The notes under the pieces were generated by a model that searched no databases, was not told the origin of the DNA, and saw nothing but the letters and a program-made list of their open reading frames with translations. From positions 1-5,823 of the forward strand of contig PKCW01000173.1 in the NCBI GenBank assembly GCA_002862965.1: a stretch of 5,823 nt of DNA, read 5' to 3'. The position numbers and the translations under genes were made by a program. Below, in pieces: positions 1-5,055 of the stretch. Position 1 is the stretch's first letter, and every line of letters begins with the position of its first letter. The stretch comes from Pseudomonadota bacterium (GTDB lineage Bacteria; Pseudomonadota; Gammaproteobacteria; UBA5335).

Positions 1-740
1 GGAACCTGCGACGGCTTTGGCGGAGATCCGGCCTGCGTGGAATGTGGCTGGCTGGGCGGAGAGACTTCGCTAGCCTTCCGGGTCGTTTCGATCATCCCAG
101 TGAGCGCCGGGCCATCGATCAACTCGATGTTGCGCCCTTGGGCAAAAGACTGGGCATCGCGCGTAAATTTTCCGCAGGTGACCACGAATCCTCCTGTGGC
201 GCCCTCGGCTGACATGACGCCATAGAGTTCGCGAACGACGCCAACGGACACGGCGGCGGCCCGCCACTGCTTACACTGTACGAGAAAGGATTCGCCGCCC
301 CGGCGGACCTTCAGGTCGATGCCTCCGTCAGCGACCCCGCCTGTTTCCGTCACTGCAAAGCCGCGCATCCGAAAGGCTTCGCCCACGAGCCGTTCGAAGT
401 CCCGCCAGTCCATGGCGCGCATGGCCCCACCGGAGCAATCGGCCGCCACGGCACGGACTAGCCCGCTGCGCTTGCGTCGCCCGAGAAATGACGCCGCTGC
501 GCCGGCCACGAAGGGTAGCGGGACGATATATTGGCCATACATGGCCAAGCCCTTGAGCGCTGCGGGGATAATCAACTGGCTAATTTGCTGCGGCGCTACG
601 CCGGTCGGCAGTTCGGCAACCGCGTAGTGGTGCACAACGCCGTAAGCTGCGGCAGCCAGCGGGAGCCCGGCCCACCATGGCAGCATTGCGGCAATCTTGA
701 ACAAATCTCCGAAGACCTTGGCGTTGTTTCTTTTTCCCAT
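1..740 (-). CDS. Membrane-anchored Mrr-family restriction endonuclease, C-terminus cut off by window edge
   Basis: The minus frame is open from ATG at 740 to the window edge, giving 246 residues without a stop. Residues 1-100 hold two hydrophobic stretches (about 16-36 and 56-86), the second closed by the basic cluster GRRKR at 87-91, which suggests two membrane passes and a cytoplasmic enzyme domain. Residues 111-210 fit the Mrr catalytic fold: DWRDFERLVGEAF (111-123), then GGID (139-142) and QCK (155-157). These give the E116, D142 and Q155-x-K157 residues of a PD-(D/E)xK-type nuclease centre. Family knowledge: Mrr domains cleave DNA, often modified DNA. Proteins of this layout often end in a topoisomerase-type four-Cys zinc finger. 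The visible Ser/Pro-rich linker (about 224-246) stops just where that could begin. The substrate is unknown. A weak GAGCG lies about 6 bases before the ATG. Codon use is less GC-biased than in the genes to the right, consistent with an accessory defence gene. Confidence 0.85.
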   Translation of the reverse strand, partial: MGKRNNAKVFGDLFKIAAMLPWWAGLPLAAAAYGVVHHYAVAELPTGVAPQQISQLIIPAALKGLAMYGQYIVPLPFVAGAAASFLGRRKRSGLVRAVAADCSGGAMRAMDWRDFERLVGEAFRMRGFAVTETGGVADGGIDLKVRRGGESFLVQCKQWRAAAVSVGVVRELYGVMSAEGATGGFVVTCGKFTRDAQSFAQGRNIELIDGPALTGMIETTRKASEVSPPSQPHSTQAGSPPKPSQV

Positions 741-872
741 CAGGACGCTCGCAATCGACCCGCCTTTTCGGCCCGGATGTACGGGTACCTCGTCCGAAAC
801 TATCGACCTTTTATCGCTTCCGCTGAATGCGGTGAGCGTCGAGCGAAGTCTCCAGCGGATGCACGCGTCAAA

Positions 873-886
873 GAGACAGCAGTCTC
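873..886 (-). terminator. Weak hairpin with short T-run downstream of the HAD gene
   Basis: On the minus strand GAGAC, a 4-base loop TGCT and GTCTC form a perfect 5-bp stem followed by TTT. It lies about 150 bases after the stop of the HAD phosphatase gene and before the Mrr-type gene. It could end the HAD transcript, but the stem and T-run are both short, so this is a weak call. Confidence 0.2.
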
Positions 887-888
887 GG

Positions 889-904
889 CGGATCGATCGA
901 TCCG
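889..904. repeat. 16-bp perfect palindrome of three tandem GATC sites
   Basis: CGGATCGATCGATCCG reads the same on both strands and contains three consecutive GATC tetramers. Further GATC sites follow at about 911 and 954. It lies about 150 bases upstream of the Mrr-type gene. It could be an operator or a cluster of adenine-methylation targets; no function can be read from the sequence alone. Confidence 0.5.
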
Positions 905-1036
905 GCACGAGATCACCATGAATATCAGGAAGGGCCGGCGATGGCCGCTGGATCGCAGCCCGCTGCGAGTTCCCGCAGGACACGCAAGTTCATGACTTGA
1001 CTGAAGCGGCGGCGGTGAGAGGCTGGCGCTCCCCGT

Positions 1037-1795
1037 TCAGCCAACGCCCAGCACGGTCACCGCCGCGCCGATGTCGTCGGCCACCGCGCCGCCTGGCGCC
1101 AGCCGTGCCTCATCGCCGGGCCGGTATTTGCCGGTCTTGACCAGGATGCCGCGCAGGCCGGCAACGAGGGCGCCGTTGACGTCGGCTTCGACATCGTCGC
1201 CGATCATCACGGCGGCGCCCGGCGGGCAGGCGGCGGCACGCAGCGCGGCGGCAAACAGCGCCGGCGCCGGCTTGCCGAGCAGTTCTGCCGCCACGCCGGC
1301 GGCGTACTCGAGCGCGGCGACGAAGGGGCCGGCGTCGAGCGACAGGCCGTCCGCTTCCTGGAAATAGCGGTTGCGACCCAGCGCCAGCAGCGGGGCGCCG
1401 CCATGCACCAGCCGAAACGCATGGTTCAGGGTGGCGTAGCGGAAATGATCGCCGGCGTCGCCCACCACCACGGCGTTGGGTTGGGCGCTGTCGAGACCGG
1501 CAAAATCGGGGGCGAGTTCGGGATGGATCAGCAGCAGCGGGCGCAGGCCGCGGGCGAGCAGCAGGTCGCGGGCCGCGGCCGCCGGGGTGAACAGTTCGTC
1601 CTCGGCGATGACGATGCCGCGCCCGGCCAGTTCCCGCAGCAGGGCGGCGCGGCTCTGGCGCGTGGTGTTGGTGACGAAGCGCAGCGCCAGACCGCTGGCA
1701 CGCAGCCGGGCCAGTGCGTCGAGCGCCCCCGGAATGAGGTCGTCGCCCTGGTAGAAGACGCCGCCCAGATCGAGCAGCAGGGTGCGCAGTGTCAT
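1037..1795 (-). CDS. HAD superfamily subfamily IIA phosphatase (LHPP/HDHD2-like)
   Basis: This is a 252-residue cytoplasmic phosphatase. The HAD motifs appear in order: motif I LLLDLGGVFYQG (6-17, nucleophile D9), motif II FVTNTT (40-45, T42), motif III K175 in LLGKPAP, and motif IV IGDDVEAD (198-205). The long insert between motifs II and III (about residues 70-150) is the C2-type cap of subfamily IIA, and the overall length is typical. Relatives such as eukaryotic LHPP and HDHD2 act on phosphoester, phosphoramidate or pyrophosphate bonds; the substrate here cannot be read from sequence. Most HAD phosphatases have DxD in motif I, but this protein has DxG (G11), losing the usual general-acid Asp. 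The LHPP/HDHD2 branch commonly has DxS there, so this is probably a subfamily trait rather than decay. The start is supported by GGAGGG at 1803-1808, 8 bases upstream. The gene is divergent from the CoA-binding gene. Confidence 0.85.
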   Translation of the reverse strand: MTLRTLLLDLGGVFYQGDDLIPGALDALARLRASGLALRFVTNTTRQSRAALLRELAGRGIVIAEDELFTPAAAARDLLLARGLRPLLLIHPELAPDFAGLDSAQPNAVVVGDAGDHFRYATLNHAFRLVHGGAPLLALGRNRYFQEADGLSLDAGPFVAALEYAAGVAAELLGKPAPALFAAALRAAACPPGAAVMIGDDVEADVNGALVAGLRGILVKTGKYRPGDEARLAPGGAVADDIGAAVTVLGVG

Positions 1796-1939
1796 CGTTC
1801 AACCCTCCGTTTGGGCGCCGGCGCTGTGGGGCGCGGTCTGCGCGGCGCATGGATCGCGTGCCCGCATTCGCCGCCCTGTTGGCCGCTGGCCCGCGCAGGC
1901 TTGGTACGCAAGCGCCGTGCCCGACCGTTGTGCGTTCAG

Positions 1940-2010
1940 GCGGCCGGTCGCGCTGCGGCCGCCCGGGGGCCATGCCGCGCTTCCGAAAATCCTGCGGCGC
2001 GACCGGCCGC
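1940..2010. repeat. 14-bp perfect inverted repeat, 43-base spacer
   Basis: The left arm GCGGCCGGTCGCGC (1940-1953) is the exact reverse complement of the right arm GCGCGACCGGCCGC (1997-2010). In RNA the stem could extend inward by five more pairs, two of them G-U, to 1958/1992, leaving a loop of about 33 bases. It sits between two divergent starts, about 145 bases from the HAD start and 140 from the CoA-binding start. It could be a transcript-leader structure, a protein-binding site or a remnant of a mobile or repetitive element. It has no T-run on either side. Confidence 0.6.
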
Positions 2011-2132
2011 GGCAACCCGAGACGGCTTGCCACGACACCTTGAAAATTCCACCCTTGTCGTCGACGCGGAATTCGGCCCGGGCAATGCCCCATGATCACC
2101 GAAGCGTCCGCACGCCGCAGGCCTCAACCCTT

Positions 2133-2147
2133 GGCATCGGGGATGCC
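2133..2147 (+). promoter_or_regulatory. Hairpin carrying the ribosome-binding site of the CoA-binding gene
   Basis: GGCAT (2133-2137) and ATGCC (2143-2147) form a perfect 5-bp stem whose loop CGGGG holds most of the Shine-Dalgarno sequence. The start codon lies 4 bases beyond. Such a structure could moderate initiation, but a 5-bp stem may be chance. Confidence 0.3.
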
Positions 2148-2150
2148 CTC

Positions 2151-2564
2151 ATGAACGACGTGACCACCGACCTCCGCCGCATCCTCACCGAGTGCCGCAC
2201 CATCGCGGTGGTGGGCCTGTCGGCCAAGGAAAACCGGCCAAGCCACGGCGTTGCCCGCTACCTGCAGCAGCACGGCTACCGCATCGTGCCGGTCAACCCG
2301 CGCTTCGAGTCGGTGCTCGGGGAACGCTGCTACGCCCGCCTCGCCGACATCCCGCATCCGGTGGACATGGTCGACGTGTTTCGGCGCCCTGAGGAGGTGC
2401 TGCCGGTTGCGCAGGAGGCCGTCGCCATCGGGGCGCGCTGCCTGTGGCAGCAGCTCGGCATCGCCAACCTGGAGGCCGACCGGGTGGCGCGCGCAGCGGG
2501 GCTGGATGCGGTGATGGACCGCTGCATCAAGATCGAACACGCCCGGCTGTTCGGCGCCCCTTGA
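2151..2564 (+). CDS. Small CoA-binding domain protein (YccU type)
   Basis: This 137-residue protein is essentially one Rossmann-like CoA-binding domain, the usual length for the stand-alone family. Residues 17-30 carry the nucleotide-binding start IAVVGLSAKENRP. It is followed by the second strand YRIVPVNPR (43-51), a helix-rich middle with VDMVDVFRRPEEV, and the conserved LWQQLGI (98-104) and CIKIEH (125-130) that mark the YccU group. The fold resembles the N-terminal domain of the succinyl-CoA synthetase alpha chain, but there is no catalytic domain. The family is thought to bind CoA or acyl-CoA, and its cellular role is not settled. The ATG at 2151 is preceded by GGGGA at 2139-2143 with 7-base spacing. 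The upstream in-frame extension to 1782 is rejected because it has no homology and the domain begins just after this ATG. It converges with yghU. Confidence 0.88.
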   Translation: MNDVTTDLRRILTECRTIAVVGLSAKENRPSHGVARYLQQHGYRIVPVNPRFESVLGERCYARLADIPHPVDMVDVFRRPEEVLPVAQEAVAIGARCLWQQLGIANLEADRVARAAGLDAVMDRCIKIEHARLFGAP

Positions 2565-2602
2565 GGCGCGCCGGCAAGCGACACCGCGGACCCGCAACCC
2601 AA

Positions 2603-2632
2603 GGGGACGGCGGGTAGCACCCGACCGCCTCC
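2603..2632. terminator. GC-rich hairpin between convergent genes, possible bidirectional terminator
   Basis: CGGCGGGT (2608-2615) pairs with ACCCG-A-CCG (2619-2627) across a 3-base loop, with a single bulged A. After one A/C mismatch, GGGG (2603-2606) pairs with CTCC (2629-2632), including one G-T wobble. It lies in the 119-base gap between the stop of the CoA-binding gene and that of yghU, where a shared terminator is expected. No T-run follows on either strand, so termination would be inefficient or factor-assisted. Confidence 0.4.
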
Positions 2633-2683
2633 AAGACTGAACAGCCGCATCGGACCGCACCGGCCGCCGCGCGTGAGGCGCGA

Positions 2684-3535
2684 TCAACGCCCGAAATCCT
2701 CCGGCCCGTGGCGCTCGGGCACACGCTCCGCCTCGGGCCCCCAGGTGCGATTGACCCGCCGGCCGCGCCGGACGGCGGGCCGCGCGGCGATTTCCTCGGC
2801 CCAGCGCAGCACATGCGCATAGCCATTCACCTGCAGAAACTCGCCCGCCTCGTACAGATTGTCGAGCACCAGTGCGCCGTACCACGCATGGACGGCCATG
2901 TCGGCAATGGTGTAGTCCTCGCCGCTGAGGTAGCGCCGCTGCGCGAGGTTGCGATCGAGCACGTCGAGCTGCCGCTTGACCTCCATGGCGAAGCGGTCGA
3001 TGGGATACGCGAGCTTGACCGGCGCATAGGCATAGAAATGGCCGAAGCCGCCACTGAGGAAGGGCGCGCTGCCGACCTGCCAGAACAGCCAGGAGAGACA
3101 CTCGGCCCGTGCGGCGCCGGCAGCGGGCAGGAAGGCGCCGAACTTCTCCGCGAGATAGACGAGGATCGCGCCGGACTCGAACACGCGCGTGGGGCTCGGC
3201 GTGCTGACGTCGAGCAGGGCGGGGATCTTGGAATTCGGGTTGACGGCGACGAAGCCGCTGGAGAATTGATCGCCCTTGAGGATGTCGATGGGCCAGGCGT
3301 CGTACGCGGCCCCGGCGATGCCACGCTCGAGAAGTTCCTCGAACATCACGGCCACCTTCACGCCGTTCGGGGTGGCGAGCGAATAGAGCTGGTGCGGATG
3401 CCGGCCGACCGGTAGCACACGCTCATGCGTGGGGCCGGCGACGGGACGGTTGATCGACGTGAAGCGCCCCGCGTCCTGCCCCTCCCATTGCCAGACCCTG
3501 GGCGGGGTGTACTCGGTGGATCTGTCGTCGCTCAT
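2684..3535 (-). CDS. yghU: Glutathione-dependent disulfide-bond oxidoreductase YghU
   Basis: This 283-residue protein matches E. coli YghU closely from end to end as I recall that sequence: FTSINRPVAGPTHE (25-38), LPVGRHPHQLYSLATPNG (41-58), GDQFSSGFV (88-96), VNPNSKIPAL (98-107) and RVFESG (117-122). Later come LSWLFWQ, GGFGHFYAYAPVK, YTIADMA and RPAVRRGR. It is a glutathione-transferase-fold enzyme of the Nu class. An N-terminal thioredoxin-like domain (about 45-130) is followed by an all-helical domain. In place of a catalytic Cys it has the TPN motif (T55, N57), with cis-Pro P105 and the ES pair E120-S121 for glutathione. Family members reduce disulfides with glutathione and also have organic peroxidase activity, in the cytoplasm. 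The reading frame stays open 60 codons further upstream, but GAGGAG at 3542-3547 sits just before this ATG and the family N-terminus begins here. It is divergent from the buf operon. Confidence 0.95.
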   Translation of the reverse strand: MSDDRSTEYTPPRVWQWEGQDAGRFTSINRPVAGPTHERVLPVGRHPHQLYSLATPNGVKVAVMFEELLERGIAGAAYDAWPIDILKGDQFSSGFVAVNPNSKIPALLDVSTPSPTRVFESGAILVYLAEKFGAFLPAAGAARAECLSWLFWQVGSAPFLSGGFGHFYAYAPVKLAYPIDRFAMEVKRQLDVLDRNLAQRRYLSGEDYTIADMAVHAWYGALVLDNLYEAGEFLQVNGYAHVLRWAEEIAARPAVRRGRRVNRTWGPEAERVPERHGPEDFGR

Positions 3536-3541
3536 CGTGGA

Positions 3542-3547
3542 CTCCTC
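3542..3547 (-). promoter_or_regulatory. Ribosome-binding site that fixes the yghU start
   Basis: On the minus strand GAGGAG precedes the ATG at 3535 with 6 intervening bases. It favours the 283-residue product over a version starting at 3715 in the same open frame. Confidence 0.8.
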
Positions 3548-3606
3548 AAAGTCGCAAAGTTGCAGCACCAGGGAGGACAGCTTGGGAGCCGCCCGCCCGT
3601 CCGGAA

Positions 3607-3650
3607 GGTCGGCCTGCGCGACGCCGCAAGGGACTGCCGACAGGCCGACC
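3607..3650. repeat. 10-bp perfect inverted repeat in the yghU leader region
   Basis: GGTCGGCCTG (3607-3616) and CAGGCCGACC (3641-3650) are exact reverse complements separated by 24 bases. Three more outer pairs (GAA at 3604-3606 with TTC at 3653-3655) form if two C bases are bulged. The repeat starts 72 bases upstream of the yghU ATG, so it could fold in the yghU leader RNA or bind a dimeric regulator. Confidence 0.5.
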
Positions 3651-3675
3651 CCTTCTTCGACCATTGCGGCATCGA

Positions 3676-3706
3676 AAATTTCCTGTCCCCGGCGTAAGAA
3701 ATTTCC
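3676..3706. repeat. Pair of AAATTTCC direct repeats
   Basis: AAATTTCC occurs at 3676-3683 and again at 3699-3706, a 23-base period, forming two AT-rich islands in GC-rich DNA between divergent genes. They could be recognition half-sites or promoter elements. Confidence 0.35.
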
Positions 3707-3823
3707 CGGCGCCACGACTACTCGAACGCGACCCGAAGATCGGCGCGCTCGCCCTCATCGCCGGTCGCAGCGTCTGCGGCCGCTTGCCGCGTTTCATCCA
3801 TCCCCTTCAAGAGGAATGAACCC

Positions 3824-4129
3824 ATGACCCGCAAAGCCTCATCGATGACCCTCGCCGGCGCTGGCCTGGCTGCCGCGTTCGGTCTGGCCGTGACCCTGAC
3901 CGCCACCCCGGCCGTGGCCGGCGCGGCCGACAAGGAGAAATGTTACGGCGTAGCGCTGAAAGGCAAGAACGACTGCGCGGCCGGACCGGGCACGACCTGC
4001 GCCGGAACCGCCGTCAAGGACCATCAGGGCAACGCCTGGAAATCCGTCCCCGCCGGGACCTGTGTCTCGATGGACTCGCCCACCTCGCCGACGGGCAAGG
4101 GTCAACTCGCTGCATTTACCGAAAAGTAA
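3824..4129 (+). CDS. bufA: Bufferin-type RiPP precursor, four-Cys secreted peptide (DUF2282, BufA)
   Basis: This is a 101-residue precursor peptide. The N-terminus is a Sec-type signal peptide: basic MTRK, a hydrophobic core (about 10-28) and a cleavage site near AVA-GA (32/33), so the mature peptide of about 67-69 residues should reach the periplasm. The mature part has exactly four cysteines, C40, C51, C59 and C80, in the family pattern: [13 protein letters not shown] (39-51), then TTCAGT (57-62), then DHQGNAW (66-72) and VPAGTC (75-80). In characterised bufferins the cognate MNIO enzyme oxidises core cysteines to thiooxazole-type heterocycles and the product binds copper; applying this here is by homology. 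The peptide is otherwise rich in Lys, Gly and Ala, with an unstructured tail (81-101). AGAGGA at 3810-3815 lies 8 bases before the ATG. It is the first gene of an operon, 38 bases before bufB. Confidence 0.92.
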   Translation: MTRKASSMTLAGAGLAAAFGLAVTLTATPAVAGAADKEKCYGVALKGKNDCAAGPGTTCAGTAVKDHQGNAWKSVPAGTCVSMDSPTSPTGKGQLAAFTEK

Positions 4130-4131
4130 TA

Positions 4132-4154
4132 CTGTCTGACGCATCGGCAGGCAG
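4132..4154 (+). promoter_or_regulatory. Intercistronic hairpin between bufA and bufB
   Basis: CTGTCTG (4132-4138) and CAGGCAG (4148-4154) pair over 7 bp in RNA, one pair being U-G, around a 9-base loop. The hairpin starts 3 bases after the bufA stop and ends beside the bufB Shine-Dalgarno. It could protect the 3' end of bufA mRNA or damp bufB translation, giving more peptide than enzyme. There is no T-run, so simple termination is unlikely. Confidence 0.35.
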
Positions 4155-4160
4155 GCGGAG
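4155..4160 (+). promoter_or_regulatory. Ribosome-binding site that fixes the bufB start
   Basis: GCGGAG at 4155-4160 lies 7 bases before the ATG at 4168. This site and the family N-terminus support 4168 rather than the much longer open frame reaching back to 3940 inside bufA. Confidence 0.65.
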
Positions 4161-4167
4161 CACATCC

Positions 4168-5055
4168 ATGACGGTCTCTTCCCACCACGGTCCTTCATGG
4201 CGCGCGGCTTCCGCCTGCCGCACCGGATTGGGGCTGAAACCCCAGCATTTCGCGCAGATTCTCGGCCAATTGCCGCCGCTCGAGTTCTTCGAGATCCACG
4301 CCGAGAACTACCTGAGCGCGGGCGGCCCGTTTCACCATTATCTCGGCCGCATCCGCCAGCACTACGCCCTGTCGGTGCACGGGGTCGGGCTGTCGATCGG
4401 CGGCGGCGACCTCGATCCTGCGCATCTGGCGCGTCTGGCGACGCTGCTCACGCGCTACGAGCCCGAACTTTTCTCCGAACACCTCGCCTGGTCGCGCCAC
4501 GGGCCGGTGTGCCTGAACGATTTGCTGCCGGTGGTCTACGACGCCGACACGCTGGCGCGGGTCTGCGATCACGTCGACCACGTCCAGCGGCGCCTGGGCC
4601 GGCGCATGCTGCTGGAAAACCCGGCCACCTATCTTGAAAGCCGTGCCTCGACCCTGCCCGAGGCGGCGTTCCTCACCGAGGTCATCCGCCGCACCGGCTG
4701 CGGCCTGTTGCTCGACGTGAACAACCTCTACGTGTCCTGCGTCAATCACGACCGCGATCCGTTGGCGGAACTCGCCGCGCTGCCCTTGCACGCCGTGGGC
4801 GAAATCCACCTCGCCGGCCACGCCGTGGAGGTCGATGCCGCGGGTGATCCGCTCCTCATCGACCACCACGGCGCGCCGGTCGCGACCGCCGTCTGGGATC
4901 TTTACGCCCAGGCCATCGCGCGGCTCGGCCCCATGCCCACGCTGATCGAGCGGGACAACGACATCCCGGCGCTCGAGGTGCTGCTGGCGGAGGCGCGCCA
5001 GGCCCAGCGCATCCTCGCGGGCGCCGCCCATCCGGTCGAGACGGCGTCCGCATGA
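4168..5055 (+). CDS. bufB: DUF692 multinuclear non-heme iron oxidase, bufferin maturase (BufB)
   Basis: This 295-residue protein has the normal length for the family, which folds as a TIM barrel holding two or three iron ions. It should oxidise cysteines of the BufA peptide with O2, in the cytoplasm before export. Conserved motifs run in order: GLGLKPQHF (20-28), FFEIHAENYL (40-49), SVHGVGLSIGG (69-79), SEHLAWS (103-109), LLENPATYL (148-156), LLLDVNNLYVSCVNH (180-194), GEIHLAGH (211-218), IDHHGAPV (231-238) and LIERDND (259-265). The His, Glu, Asp and Asn residues in these motifs (for example H71, E104, E150, N151, D183, H214, D232, E261) are the likely metal or substrate ligands by analogy with MbnB and TglH. 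None of the expected motifs is missing, so the enzyme looks active. It overlaps bufC by ATGA, implying translational coupling. The frame open back to 3940 is read-through over bufA. Confidence 0.93.
   Translation: MTVSSHHGPSWRAASACRTGLGLKPQHFAQILGQLPPLEFFEIHAENYLSAGGPFHHYLGRIRQHYALSVHGVGLSIGGGDLDPAHLARLATLLTRYEPELFSEHLAWSRHGPVCLNDLLPVVYDADTLARVCDHVDHVQRRLGRRMLLENPATYLESRASTLPEAAFLTEVIRRTGCGLLLDVNNLYVSCVNHDRDPLAELAALPLHAVGEIHLAGHAVEVDAAGDPLLIDHHGAPVATAVWDLYAQAIARLGPMPTLIERDNDIPALEVLLAEARQAQRILAGAAHPVETASA

Larger units (their letters stand above)
741..1036. other. Non-coding spacer between HAD phosphatase and Mrr nuclease
   Basis: I see no gene here; open frames on the plus strand through this stretch resemble no protein family I know and have no ribosome-binding site. 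The spacer must carry the promoter of the Mrr-type gene if that gene is transcribed on its own, but I find no convincing -35/-10 pair. On the minus strand, TTCAGC with GATAGT 17 bases downstream (about 800-830) is the closest, with about half the consensus matched. It also holds a 16-bp palindrome (889-904) and a weak hairpin at 873-886. Confidence 0.6.
1796..2150. other. Divergent intergenic region with a large inverted repeat
   Basis: This 355-base stretch separates the HAD gene (minus) from the CoA-binding gene (plus) and should contain promoters for both. Frames that stay open through it are in-frame extensions or antisense of neighbouring genes, with low-complexity Arg/Ala/Pro composition and no recognisable domain. 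No convincing sigma-70 pair is visible; TTGAAA at 2040-2045 is a possible -35 for the plus strand but has no good -10. The most distinctive structure is the inverted repeat with arms at 1940-1953 and 1997-2010. Confidence 0.6.
3536..3823. promoter_or_regulatory. Divergent control region between yghU and bufA
   Basis: This 288-base region should contain the promoters of yghU (minus) and the buf operon (plus). Visible structures are a 10-bp inverted repeat (3607-3650) and two AAATTTCC direct repeats (3676-3683, 3699-3706) in an otherwise GC-rich stretch. GTAAGA at 3694-3699 followed 15 bases later by CGAC (3715-3718) loosely resembles an ECF-sigma promoter. ECF control is known for some buf operons (for example sigma-F in Caulobacter), but the match is weak and the leader would be about 100 bases. 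I see no sigma-70 consensus. Confidence 0.4.

Noticed and set aside
61..852. 11-bp inverted match AGCGAAGTCTC between 842-852 and 61-71
   Set aside because: Several matches of this length are expected by chance in a window this size, and one copy is inside the Mrr coding sequence.
1110..2099. Long minus-strand frame overlapping the HAD gene
   Set aside because: It is an Arg/Ala-rich shadow of the HAD gene in another frame, with no recognisable domain.
2046..2099. Minus-strand frame with a short stretch faintly like RelE/HigB toxins (RAEFRVDDKGGIFKV)
   Set aside because: The similarity covers about 15 residues and is followed by low-complexity sequence; there is no start signal and no antitoxin.
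1782..2150. In-frame upstream extension of the CoA-binding protein
   Set aside because: It has low-complexity Arg/Pro/Ala composition and no homology, overlaps the HAD start, and the domain begins just after 2151.
2124..3101. 325-codon minus-strand frame across the CoA-binding and yghU genes
   Set aside because: It runs antisense to one real gene and out of frame through another, with low-complexity composition.
3536..3715. 60-codon in-frame N-terminal extension of yghU
   Set aside because: It looks somewhat protein-like, but YghU proteins begin near the MSDD start, and GAGGAG lies directly before that ATG.
3816..3827. Tiny ORF (Met-Asn-Pro-stop) whose TGA overlaps the bufA ATG
   Set aside because: Its ATG abuts the Shine-Dalgarno sequence, too close for initiation; probably chance.
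3940..4167. Open frame extending bufB 76 codons upstream through bufA
   Set aside because: It overlaps bufA in another frame, has no family homology, and a ribosome-binding site and the DUF692 N-terminus support 4168.
4195..5031. 278-codon minus-strand frame antisense to bufB
   Set aside because: It is complementary to a gene with full family motifs. Long antisense frames are common in GC-rich DNA, and its sequence fits no family.
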